Assembly (NCBI GenBank): GCA_947459055.1
Contig: CANHCG010000012.1
Coordinates: 1-14,004, forward strand
Length of the DNA: 14,004 nt
Direction of reading: 5' to 3'
Source of the DNA: Cytophagaceae bacterium
Lineage (GTDB): Bacteria > Bacteroidota > Bacteroidia > Cytophagales > Spirosomataceae
Positions 6,906 through 14,004 of the stretch are shown one piece after another (the stretch's first letter is position 1; every line of letters begins with the position of its first letter). Under the pieces are notes generated by a model. The model was not told the origin of the DNA and searched no databases. It saw nothing but the letters and a program-made list of their open reading frames with translations. Position numbers and translations under genes: made by a program.

Positions 6906-9703
6906 TAAAATCCAATATCTAAAACCAAGGGAAACCATTCCATCGAACCAGTACTCGGTTTATAAACACCCCTTACACCTAATTCAAAGGATTGCGAAAA
7001 ACGCAACACGTGAAATTGTGTCGAAAAATCAAAACCAAAGGATTGGAAATTTTGATTTTGTACCTGACCATTCGTCGTATATCTCCCTTGACCTCCATCA
7101 GCAAATAAATTACCCTTCAAACGTGTCAGATACAGATATCGTCCCAAATGAAGATCCGTATTTGCAATAGGAAAACGATAATCAACCGCATAGGTAGTCA
7201 TATTTTCAAAAAGCTCATAAGTATAGCCTCTTGGATAGACCAGAGGACTCGAGAAATTATAGTTTCCTTTCAATTCTTTCTGATAACCTAATCGAATCGA
7301 AAATCCATGGTGATTGAACAATCCTGGCATAAATATCTTTGCTTGCATAGCCATCAATTCCGCCTGTAAAGATTGTTTGAATGGCATTCCTGTCCAATAC
7401 AAATTAGCTTGAATCCCCCATTTTGATTGTAAATCCAACAAAGATCTGGTTAGCATCTTGCTATAAGCCAAAGAATGTGTCATCGAGGAATAAGTCCCAT
7501 CAAAAGCTTCCGAACGATACCTTCTGGGCAAATCGTAGCCATCCACTTGGAATAAGGTATAGGTACTAGACCAAGTAAGGTTTTCCTGAAAGGCACTATG
7601 TGTCAAGTTAAATGGTAAACGAAGGCCCACATCGAACTTGCGTTGTGTCCATTGGTCTTTTCGTAAAGAATCTAAAGGTTGTTTGCGATCAATATAGATC
7701 TGGGTTTGACGACCACCTTGTTGCGCCGAAAAATCAAGTACTGGCCACCATCCTTGGTAGGAACCTCGAATAAATTGGGTTCCTGTTCGCTCATTTGCAT
7801 CCCATTGATAACCAGCCCCCATTTGAAACGTACTAATAATATTCTTAGAAAGAACACTCATTTCAATCTTATTTCCTGATGAACCGACATAGGGTCCCCA
7901 CGAATAGATATTCAAGAGATTCAATTTACTATAGGGTTTTGATTGAAAGGTTTCTTGAGAATTATTTACCACAGGCGGCTGAGGAATAGTTGGTCGAATG
8001 GATTCTAAAACCGTTTTCGTCGAAACAATTCGATTCCCCTTTGCGGTGTAATCAGCATAGACCATTTGTCCCTCCAATGGGGAGACAGAATAAGCTCCAT
8101 AATTGGACTGACTAGCGATATATTCCTCATTGGTTTTGTAATTCCAAGCCCCAATTTGATCCCGTCCTTCCCATGGCCGATTAAAATATACAATAGAATC
8201 AAGCAAGACAGGCGAAGCAATATTTTCAGAACCGAATGATTTTTCTGTGACGATTATGCTATTTTTCCAATCATAAATGACTAGCTTTTTATGCTTATTC
8301 TTCAAAGAAATAAATACCAGTTTGCCATCTCCAGTTATTCTCGGGTGTAGAAAATAAGCACCCGGCTCCGGATTAATTTGGGAGACAATTGCTTTTGTTA
8401 ATCGGTGTAGAATCAATATACGAGAGGTACCCTCATCCGTTTGCACCAAAACACTTAGGTATTTATTATCGGGACTTATACTCGGACAAATCCATTTTTG
8501 ACCTTGATCGATATAAGACTTTTCACCTGTTTTTAAATCCAAAATCACAACGCGAGCACCCTGTTTCTGCGCCCAACGTTTATTGTAAGTAATTTCAGAC
8601 CAAACAACGAATTGTTTCGTCGCAGAAAGCATTCCACTAGGGTAAACAGGGCCTAATAGGCTAAGTATTTTCTCTTTTCCCTGATCGATAGATACCAAAC
8701 TGGGTATCGTTGAAAATCCAGATTTGATAGCAATTACTTGATTAGGCCCGATCGCCACAGGATACTCATACGTCGTATAGACTTTCTTGACCTCTTGACT
8801 TAGGCTCGCTAATAGCATAGAATTTTTAAGTACTGAAGCTTTAAGCGAATCTAAATGTTTAGTCAGCATATTTGTAGACCATGCATCTACACCTTGAGTT
8901 GTAAGGGCTTTAACCTGATTAGAGAAAGAAAAAATCATAGGCTTTTGTAGACTTTTCATCCAAAGATCGCCAATAACCTGATTACCAAATTGTTGGTTTA
9001 ATTTGGCACTTAAAAATTGACCAAAAACATAATGATTAGGCACATTTTCTCGAAAAGATTTTCCCATTAATTTCGCATAATGTGGAATCCCATATTCCAT
9101 CAAATAGGCATTCAGAGGCATTTGAAATTGCGGAATGCGGGATCTTCCAAAGCCATTGACACGAGTCTCGGTCTCTACCGCATCACCTTCCCATAACCAA
9201 TTAGGAATCATCAAATTCGAATATAGTCCTTGGCCATTACTTCCCCAAAATGTCCGAAAAAAGGAAGCTACGCCTTTTCTTCCTAATTCATTTTGATACA
9301 TATGCCGACTCTCATGTGAAACCAGAAGAGCTAACCAATCATTTGTTCCTTGTAAAGCCGCCTCTTGACTCGGAGTAGAAAGAAATTCAGATCTAGGCGC
9401 ATATAAACTAACAAAACCATTGGATACAACGCCTTGGTTTTGCAAAATGATATTCCATGGATGCAAGGAGCTAAGCATACCATCGCCTACTTGCTGGATA
9501 TATTGACTAACATAATTCGCAGTGACTTGAGCTAAGGAATCAGCTCCTTCGGGATAAATGATCCGAATCGGACTTTTGGTCAATGAAATCTGTTTCCAAG
9601 GAAGTGAAGCTGGATTTTGATCCAATAAAGGATACAAACTCTGAGCCTTCAAGGAGACAGTTAAAACCAATAAACACAAACAAATTTTGATTCTTAAAAC
9701 CAT
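6905..9703 (-). CDS. Exported HExxH metalloprotease-like / TolB-like propeller / outer-membrane barrel fusion protein
   Basis: 932 aa from the ATG at 9703; a GTG at 9727 is also open, but the ATG gives a clean signal peptide (MVLRIKICLCLLVLTVSLKA, cut near residue 20). Residues about 20-260 resemble a gluzincin peptidase: SHESRHMYQ gives the HExxH zinc site (His130, Glu131, His134) and WLWEGDAVETE (about 169-179) supplies a likely third ligand, Glu172. Residues about 310-565 contain repeated beta strands with SISPDNKYLSVL and RITGDGKLVFIS, typical of TolB/WD40-like propeller blades. After a Pro-rich linker (570-585), YSKLNLLNIYSWGPY opens a C-terminal barrel like the Bacteroidota BamA/surface-antigen type, ending LVLDIGF with a terminal Phe as in BAM-inserted proteins. 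It overlaps the aldehyde dehydrogenase gene by 10 bases. Substrate unknown; domain calls are by motif only. Confidence 0.82.
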   Translation of the reverse strand: MVLRIKICLCLLVLTVSLKAQSLYPLLDQNPASLPWKQISLTKSPIRIIYPEGADSLAQVTANYVSQYIQQVGDGMLSSLHPWNIILQNQGVVSNGFVSLYAPRSEFLSTPSQEAALQGTNDWLALLVSHESRHMYQNELGRKGVASFFRTFWGSNGQGLYSNLMIPNWLWEGDAVETETRVNGFGRSRIPQFQMPLNAYLMEYGIPHYAKLMGKSFRENVPNHYVFGQFLSAKLNQQFGNQVIGDLWMKSLQKPMIFSFSNQVKALTTQGVDAWSTNMLTKHLDSLKASVLKNSMLLASLSQEVKKVYTTYEYPVAIGPNQVIAIKSGFSTIPSLVSIDQGKEKILSLLGPVYPSGMLSATKQFVVWSEITYNKRWAQKQGARVVILDLKTGEKSYIDQGQKWICPSISPDNKYLSVLVQTDEGTSRILILHRLTKAIVSQINPEPGAYFLHPRITGDGKLVFISLKNKHKKLVIYDWKNSIIVTEKSFGSENIASPVLLDSIVYFNRPWEGRDQIGAWNYKTNEEYIASQSNYGAYSVSPLEGQMVYADYTAKGNRIVSTKTVLESIRPTIPQPPVVNNSQETFQSKPYSKLNLLNIYSWGPYVGSSGNKIEMSVLSKNIISTFQMGAGYQWDANERTGTQFIRGSYQGWWPVLDFSAQQGGRQTQIYIDRKQPLDSLRKDQWTQRKFDVGLRLPFNLTHSAFQENLTWSSTYTLFQVDGYDLPRRYRSEAFDGTYSSMTHSLAYSKMLTRSLLDLQSKWGIQANLYWTGMPFKQSLQAELMAMQAKIFMPGLFNHHGFSIRLGYQKELKGNYNFSSPLVYPRGYTYELFENMTTYAVDYRFPIANTDLHLGRYLYLTRLKGNLFADGGQGRYTTNGQVQNQNFQSFGFDFSTQFHVLRFSQSFELGVRGVYKPSTGSMEWFPLVLDIGF

Positions 9704-11118
9704 CGTAACACTTGTTCGATCAACCACTTCGATTTAAATGTATAAGGGGGATAAAAATTCTTTAATAAATTGGTCCGTTGTTTAAGTACCGACTTTTGAT
9801 TCGAAAATTCCGTAAATCCATATTTACCCCCTGATTTACCGATGCCCGAATGATTCACTCCGCCAAATGGTAATTCGGTATGACCAAATTGTATCAAACA
9901 ATCATTCACCGCACTCGTACCAGAAGAGGTATTGTTTAATATATATTCTGTAAATACATCATCGGTTGAAAATACATATAGCGCTAATGGCTTTTCTTCT
10001 TCCTTTAAATAGTCAATAATCTCAGATTCGGAGGTATAAGTCATCATGGGCAAAATGGGCCCAAAAATTTCCTCCTGCATAATCCGCATGTCTGGTGTGC
10101 AATGACTGAGCAGAGTAGGACTGATAAAGCAATCATTTTCATTATAATCACCCCCAAATACAATTTTAGCACCTTTGAATTTGGCATCTTCCAAAAGGGA
10201 AATGATTCGCTCAAAATGTCGCTCATTGACGATGCGAGCATAATCATCGCTAGCTGAAATACCTTTATTTTCTTTATTGTAAAATGCCTGAACCGTAGTT
10301 TCCATCGCCTCCATAAAAGAAAAAGCAACCTTTTCATGGACAAAAACGTAATCAGGTGCAATACAAGTCTGTCCATTATTTAAAAATTTGCCCCAGGCCA
10401 TTTTTTGAACACTGCTCATCAGATCCACCTCTGGACCGACAATAGCCGGAGATTTGCCTCCTAACTCCAGCGTGACAGAAGTTAAATATTTAGAAGCGGC
10501 ACGCATGACAATTTTGCCAATGGCTGGACTTCCGGTAAAAAAGATATGGTCGAACCGTTGGTCCAATAAATAAGTCGATACACTTGCATCCCCCTCAAAT
10601 ACAGCTACTTCCGACTTATCAAATAAGTGCGTTATCATTTTTTTAATGTAGGCCGACGTATTAGGGCTTAATTCAGAAGGTTTTAAAATCACAGCATTTC
10701 CAGCCGAAATCGCATGAATGAGCGGATTGATGGCTAGATTAAACGGATAATTCCAAGGTGCAATAATCAAACACATACCTTTGGGCTCAAACAACACATG
10801 GCCTTGCGTACCTAACAAAAGGAGAGGGGTTCCTACTTTTTGGGGTTTCATCCAAGAAGCAAGATTTGATTTCGCGTGCGCAATCTCACGTTTCACTCCT
10901 AACATTTCTGCCAAAATAACCTCCGAACTAGGTTTTTTAAAATCCGCATATAAAGCATCAAACAATTCTTGCTTGTGGTCGAACATATAGGTTTCGATGG
11001 ATTTTAATTTTAAAATCCGCTCAGTAGCTGTGCTATTGCGTAAGCGCAATAAAGATGATTTTTGCAGGTATAAAACCTCTTCGATTAATTCTTCTGTTTG
11101 TTGTGTCAAAATCTCCAT
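9694..11118 (-). CDS. NAD(P)-dependent aldehyde dehydrogenase, class 3-like
   Basis: 474 aa cytoplasmic or membrane-associated enzyme oxidising aldehydes to acids. Landmarks: APWNYP (120-125, with Asn123 of the oxyanion hole), KPSE (146-149), FFTGSPAIGK (193-202), TLELGGKSP (216-224, general base Glu218), NGQTCIAPDYV (248-258, nucleophile Cys252), EEIFGP (349-354, cofactor ribose Glu350) and LPFGGVNHSG (416-425). The short N-terminus, PDYV after the catalytic Cys, and the C-terminal NFYPPYT plus an aromatic amphipathic end (WLIEQVLRWF) point to the class 3/fatty aldehyde dehydrogenase group. Substrate cannot be read from sequence; medium- or long-chain aldehydes are plausible. It starts 3 bases after the stop of the 253-aa gene and overlaps the protease/barrel gene by 10 bases, so it sits in the menE-led operon. 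Confidence 0.94.
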   Translation of the reverse strand: MEILTQQTEELIEEVLYLQKSSLLRLRNSTATERILKLKSIETYMFDHKQELFDALYADFKKPSSEVILAEMLGVKREIAHAKSNLASWMKPQKVGTPLLLLGTQGHVLFEPKGMCLIIAPWNYPFNLAINPLIHAISAGNAVILKPSELSPNTSAYIKKMITHLFDKSEVAVFEGDASVSTYLLDQRFDHIFFTGSPAIGKIVMRAASKYLTSVTLELGGKSPAIVGPEVDLMSSVQKMAWGKFLNNGQTCIAPDYVFVHEKVAFSFMEAMETTVQAFYNKENKGISASDDYARIVNERHFERIISLLEDAKFKGAKIVFGGDYNENDCFISPTLLSHCTPDMRIMQEEIFGPILPMMTYTSESEIIDYLKEEEKPLALYVFSTDDVFTEYILNNTSSGTSAVNDCLIQFGHTELPFGGVNHSGIGKSGGKYGFTEFSNQKSVLKQRTNLLKNFYPPYTFKSKWLIEQVLRWF

Positions 11119-11121
11119 CGC

Positions 11122-11883
11122 TTAAGAAAATAGGGTTTGAAGTGAATCTTCTAAATTATCAAAATATTGGTTATTTCCCGAGGGTTTACGTAAAGAATCT
11201 CCAGCAATATACCAGCGACCATCCCCAGGAAATACAGCAAAAACCTCCTTTTTTGTCAAATCTTCCTTTGCTTTATCGGATTGAAATTCAGCGATATAGA
11301 CTAAATTCATTAATTCTTGTAATTTATCCCAGTCGGAAAGCACTTCGATTTGACCACTCGAATTGGTATATCGATAATTCAATTCAAAAAAAGACATTTC
11401 TCCTTCGATCCGGTTCCACACATCAAACTCATTCTTGAATTGAAATCCTAAATACAAGGGCAATTCCTTGCCCGCTATTTCAAAAACAGCCTGCATAAAT
11501 TCTTGAATTAAACCTTCCTCCATTTCTAAAAAACGAGGAACTCGTGTGCTTGTATCTATTAATTCTAGCGTTATAAACGGCTCCGCATCCTTAGGATTAC
11601 AAGATCCAGACTTATATTTCTCAAAATTCGTGGCCATCCGATTTCGCCATACGAGGGAAATAGACCCTTCCCATTGAAAAGAATTTTCCTCTGTTAGCCC
11701 TTCGCCTAATAATTCTTCTTTGGTGAAATCCTCCCGGTCTAGGTATTGAATATCAACAGCTACCTTAGGATTCGGACTTAAAAAATCAGAAAATCGAAAA
11801 ACAGCTTCCAAATGATACGGAGGAGGGACGTTATTCGGACTTTCGTAAAATAAAGTAAAGGATTGATCGATGGGTTTTGACAT
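11122..11883 (-). CDS. Conserved-looking protein of unknown function between menE and the aldehyde dehydrogenase
   Basis: 253 aa. I do not recognise a family. There is no signal peptide, membrane segment or Cys/His cluster (one cysteine, near 95), so it is probably soluble and cytoplasmic. Composition is acidic and rich in aromatics. The first half looks beta-rich (YHLEAVFRFSDFL, KVAVDIQYLDRE, ISLVWRNRM); a helical part around 124-140 (EGLIQEFMQAVFEIAG) and another at 181-205 (DWDKLQELMNLVYIAEF) follow; the C-terminus has VFPGDGRWYIAGDSLR. Its ATG shares a base with the menE stop (TAATG), and the aldehyde dehydrogenase follows 3 bases later, so it is co-translated with both. The frame is intact, with clean fit to its neighbours, which supports a real gene. 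A quinone-related role is only guilt by association. Confidence 0.78.
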   Translation of the reverse strand: MSKPIDQSFTLFYESPNNVPPPYHLEAVFRFSDFLSPNPKVAVDIQYLDREDFTKEELLGEGLTEENSFQWEGSISLVWRNRMATNFEKYKSGSCNPKDAEPFITLELIDTSTRVPRFLEMEEGLIQEFMQAVFEIAGKELPLYLGFQFKNEFDVWNRIEGEMSFFELNYRYTNSSGQIEVLSDWDKLQELMNLVYIAEFQSDKAKEDLTKKEVFAVFPGDGRWYIAGDSLRKPSGNNQYFDNLEDSLQTLFS

Positions 11884-12941
11884 TATTTTATTGTTTCTAG
11901 GTACAAAGCTAGTGTTTTCAAGGCATCTATTTTCCCATTGGGAAGAAGTTCAAAGCTAGGCCTATAAATAATCGACTTTGGGCAATCTTCCGAAGCGATA
12001 TGATTTTTCAAAAAATCATTTAACTGAATTTTTTGAGCTGTTTTTAACTTAATAGTAGTGAGCAGGGTAGCTTTTTGACCATAAAATGGATCCGGAATTC
12101 CAACTAAGAGCACCTCTCCGGATAATTGTTGCTCCATAAAAAAGCGACGAACCCAAGTTTCCACCACATCTGGGAAAATCTTTTTTCCGCCAGAATTAAT
12201 TACTCGGTCCGCCCGACCTATAAACTCAAAAGTGTGATCAGTGACCAATCGCACGACATCTTGCGTTTCAATCCAATGCTGTCCCGTCATAGGTCCTTGT
12301 ATCAATAAACAGCCCGCGTCATTCAGTTTAACGTTCACACCTGGTAAACATTGAAAATAAGTAGATTGCTTTTGTAAGTCCCGATAAGCTATATGCGAAA
12401 TGGTTTCAGTCATTCCATAGGTATGAAATATAGGCAAATCCAATTCGACGGAAGCTTTTTCTAAACGGGAATCCAATCCGGCACCGCCTAATAAAATACC
12501 TTTGGCCTTTGAAAAAATGGCATTTAGATCGACAGAGGAGTTTATCATCGTAGCCCATTGGGTAGGTACAAAAGAGGCCAACTGAATCGATTGATTTCCC
12601 ACCTGCTCCAAGGGATTTTGACAAGGTTCTACTAACAACACATCTAAATCCAATACCAAGGCCCTTACTAATACCATCGCCCCTGCAATATATTGAACCG
12701 GAAGGGCCAATAAAGCTATATCACGGGGTTCAAGAGAAAGCCAATCTCTAGTTAATTTGACCGATTCAATCATATGCTCCCGAGATAGGATAATCGATTT
12801 GGGCTTACCGGTTGAACCTGAAGAATGAAATTGAAACTCCATTTTCCCTGCCTTCCACTCGGAACAAAACTGAAAAACCTCCTGCTCATAGGTTGAGGTG
12901 GCTAGGGCTAAATCATTTGAATTAGGAGAAAACAAGCGCAT
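11883..12941 (-). CDS. menE: o-Succinylbenzoate-CoA ligase (short AMP-binding enzyme)
   Basis: 352 aa ANL-superfamily enzyme that activates o-succinylbenzoate with ATP and CoA in menaquinone synthesis. The ATP loop SSGSTGKPK is at 40-48, HTYGMTETISHIAY at 173-186 (adenylate binding), QDVVRL at 227-232 (Asp228 contacts the ribose), the hinge region FIGRADRVINSGGKK at 240-254, and PNGKID at 334-339 with catalytic Lys337. It is shorter than E. coli MenE (about 450 aa), lacking most of the N-terminal subdomain before the ATP loop, which is normal for Bacteroidota MenE. menB, the next pathway step, is divergent only about 500 bases away, strengthening the call. It leads the five-gene minus-strand run and has a TAATTTTG element 16 bases before its ATG. 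Confidence 0.9.
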   Translation of the reverse strand: MRLFSPNSNDLALATSTYEQEVFQFCSEWKAGKMEFQFHSSGSTGKPKSIILSREHMIESVKLTRDWLSLEPRDIALLALPVQYIAGAMVLVRALVLDLDVLLVEPCQNPLEQVGNQSIQLASFVPTQWATMINSSVDLNAIFSKAKGILLGGAGLDSRLEKASVELDLPIFHTYGMTETISHIAYRDLQKQSTYFQCLPGVNVKLNDAGCLLIQGPMTGQHWIETQDVVRLVTDHTFEFIGRADRVINSGGKKIFPDVVETWVRRFFMEQQLSGEVLLVGIPDPFYGQKATLLTTIKLKTAQKIQLNDFLKNHIASEDCPKSIIYRPSFELLPNGKIDALKTLALYLETIK

Positions 12942-12953
12942 AATTTCAGAATC

Positions 12954-12986
12954 TTTCCAAAATTAGCCAAACATTCTCTAATTTCG
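12954..12986 (+). promoter_or_regulatory. Candidate promoter for the DUF2452 gene-menB unit
   Basis: TTTC at 12954-12957 and TAATTTCG at 12979-12986 are 21 bases apart and resemble TTTG/TAnnTTTG with one mismatch each. The -7 element ends 16 bases before the ATG at 13003, the same distance as at menE and thrS. AAGG at 12996-12999 is a weak ribosome binding site for the same start. Confidence 0.42.
12958..12965 (-). promoter_or_regulatory. Candidate -7 promoter element for the menE operon
   Basis: The minus strand reads TAATTTTG, a perfect TAnnTTTG match, ending 16 bases before the menE ATG. It lies in the 61-base divergent spacer. No TTTG is visible 19-21 bases upstream, so the -33 element is weak or absent, and that position coincides with the -7 element of the opposite promoter. 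Confidence 0.5.
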
Positions 12987-13002
12987 TGGGTTATTAAGGT
13001 AT

Positions 13003-13458
13003 ATGTCAGAAGATCCGTTTTTAAATCCCATCAATCCTGAAAAAGTAGCCCAAAATCCTGGCCTACTTCCTTACGCTCATACGGCTGGTTCGGCAGTTAT
13101 CAAACCCGAAGATATGGGTAAAACCAAAGGTCGGTCAGTGAAGGCGATGCGCCAGCAAACCGATCGGCAAATGAACCAATTGTATGAACAAATGGAGGTT
13201 TTGGCTAAACAAGCCAAATTATTAGCTGATCGCAAAGAAATTTCAGAACGTATTTACGATGCGGCGATGGGTTTTGAACCGATTATCAATGAGACCTATT
13301 ACTTATATGAGAAGGAGGATGGTACCGATTTGCTATCTTTGGTTGCTCCACATGAATGGGGTAGATCATTCAAATACAGTCGATTTTTGGCTAAAGTATT
13401 ATTGTTGGCCGATCACACGTGGGATGTGGAATACAATGACGAATTAAACAACGAGTAA
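13003..13458 (+). CDS. DUF2452 family protein
   Basis: 151 aa, matching from memory the DUF2452 family of small soluble Bacteroidota proteins of unknown function. The typical pattern is visible: [20 protein letters not shown] (18-37), [18 protein letters not shown] (39-56), a long helix [19 protein letters not shown] (59-77), [20 protein letters not shown] (80-99), [20 protein letters not shown] (101-120) and LLADHTWDV (134-142). There is no signal peptide or membrane segment. The invariant-looking His/Trp and Asp residues near the C-terminus could form a binding site, but no function is known to me. The menB ATG follows its stop after a single base, so the two are co-transcribed and likely coupled. 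The ATG start is supported by AAGG four bases before it and by the divergent promoter. Confidence 0.88.
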   Translation: MSEDPFLNPINPEKVAQNPGLLPYAHTAGSAVIKPEDMGKTKGRSVKAMRQQTDRQMNQLYEQMEVLAKQAKLLADRKEISERIYDAAMGFEPIINETYYLYEKEDGTDLLSLVAPHEWGRSFKYSRFLAKVLLLADHTWDVEYNDELNNE

Positions 13459-13459
13459 T

Positions 13460-14004
13460 ATGAAATCAAATTTTCCTTGGGAAACCATCAAAGAGTATAA
13501 AGAAATTCTATTCCAACAGTACAATGGAATTGCCAAAATATCCATCAATAGACCCCATAAACACAATGCCTTTACACCCCTAACGGTGCAAGAAATGTCT
13601 GAAGCCATGGAAATGGCCCGTCAAGACACCAAAATTGGCGTAATCATTTTGACAGGCGAAGGAGGAAAAGCATTTTGTTCCGGGGGCGACCAAAGTGTTC
13701 GGGGAGAGGGTGGTTATGTGGGTGAGGACCAAGTACCTCGTTTAAATGTTTTGGACTTTCAAAAACAAATCAGAAGTATTCCTAAGCCTGTAGTGGCCAT
13801 GGTAGCGGGTTGGGCGATTGGCGGTGGACACGTATTGCATGTCATTTGTGATTTATCAATTGCCGCTGAAAATGCTCGATTTGGTCAAACGGGACCGAAT
13901 GTCGGATCTTTTGATGGGGGATTTGGCGCTTCCTATTTAGCGCGTGTCGTGGGGCAAAAAAAGGCCCGAGAAATTTGGTTGCTATGTGATCAATATGATG
14001 CTAA
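13460..14004 (+). CDS. menB: 1,4-Dihydroxy-2-naphthoyl-CoA synthase, N-terminal part
   Basis: Starts at ATG 13460 and runs off the window end after 181 codons; the family is about 275-300 aa, so roughly a third is missing. MenB is a crotonase-fold enzyme that closes the second ring of the naphthoquinone head group from o-succinylbenzoyl-CoA, the product of MenE. Visible motifs: [14 protein letters not shown] (27-40), [11 protein letters not shown] (72-82, oxyanion hole), [11 protein letters not shown] (118-128, second oxyanion Gly) and [16 protein letters not shown] (141-156, catalytic Asp152). The QTG triad with Gly145 matches the bicarbonate-dependent type I enzymes such as E. coli rather than the type with an Asp at this site. 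The one-base gap from the DUF2452 gene indicates one operon. Confidence 0.95.
   Translation, partial: MKSNFPWETIKEYKEILFQQYNGIAKISINRPHKHNAFTPLTVQEMSEAMEMARQDTKIGVIILTGEGGKAFCSGGDQSVRGEGGYVGEDQVPRLNVLDFQKQIRSIPKPVVAMVAGWAIGGGHVLHVICDLSIAAENARFGQTGPNVGSFDGGFGASYLARVVGQKKAREIWLLCDQYDA

Noticed and set aside
6850..7170. 106-codon plus-strand frame across the barrel/lipoprotein junction
   Set aside because: Antisense to the barrel end and the lipoprotein signal peptide; no recognisable protein features.
9704..9727. GTG start for the protease/barrel protein, 8 codons upstream
   Set aside because: It adds charged residues before a complete signal peptide; the ATG at 9703 gives a normal short basic n-region.
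10044..10376. 110-codon frame on the minus strand inside the aldehyde dehydrogenase gene
   Set aside because: Out of frame within an intact, motif-confirmed gene; Leu/Arg-rich composition typical of a shadow frame.
11055..11438. 127-codon open frame on the plus strand
   Set aside because: It lies opposite the ends of two well-supported genes (unknown 253-aa gene and aldehyde dehydrogenase), shows no domain or start signal, and is a shadow frame.
1..14004. Mobile element, phage, defence island or CRISPR
   Set aside because: No transposase, integrase, repeat array, att-like duplication or composition break is seen; the region reads as ordinary core chromosome.

Overview
The window looks like a stretch of Bacteroidota core genome with moderate to low GC, probably from the Cytophagales (the rank below phylum is inference). 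The evidence is perfect matches to the Bacteroidota -7 promoter element TAnnTTTG, near absence of Shine-Dalgarno sequences, a DUF2452 protein, a short (about 350 aa) MenE, a Bacteroidota-style fused outer-membrane barrel, and the thrS-infC-rpmI-rplT order. I see no phage genes, insertion sequences, tRNA/rRNA genes or CRISPR array. The longest gene-free stretch is under 90 bases.

Layout. (1) 1-197, + strand: the last 64 codons of dnaK, followed by a hairpin terminator at 214-246 that faces the convergent neighbour. (2) 246-2419, - strand: a NifS/IscS-type cysteine desulfurase and an XdhC/CoxI-family protein whose reading frames overlap by 4 bases; together they suggest sulfuration of molybdenum cofactor. 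(3) 2459-5784, - strand: thrS-infC-rpmI-rplT (threonyl-tRNA synthetase, IF3, L35, L20), ending in a strong terminator, with a probable promoter before thrS and probable internal promoters before infC and rpmI. (4) 5820-12941, - strand: a tightly packed five-gene run, menE, a 253-aa protein of unknown function, a class-3-like aldehyde dehydrogenase, a large exported protein joining a HExxH metalloprotease-like domain to a beta-propeller and an outer-membrane barrel, and a TPR lipoprotein. (5) 13003-14004, + strand: a DUF2452 gene and menB (cut by the window end), divergent from menE across 61 bases.

How the parts work together. MenE and MenB perform consecutive steps of menaquinone synthesis (o-succinylbenzoate to its CoA ester, then ring closure), so the short divergent region at 12942-13002 is a shared control point for respiratory quinone synthesis. 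The protease/propeller/barrel protein and the TPR lipoprotein share a TAATG stop/start overlap and both appear to be envelope proteins, so they are the best candidate for an undescribed two-part outer-membrane system. The translation block is housekeeping. At four gene starts a TAnnTTTG-like element sits 16-17 bases before the start codon, which predicts very short leaders of about 10 nt.
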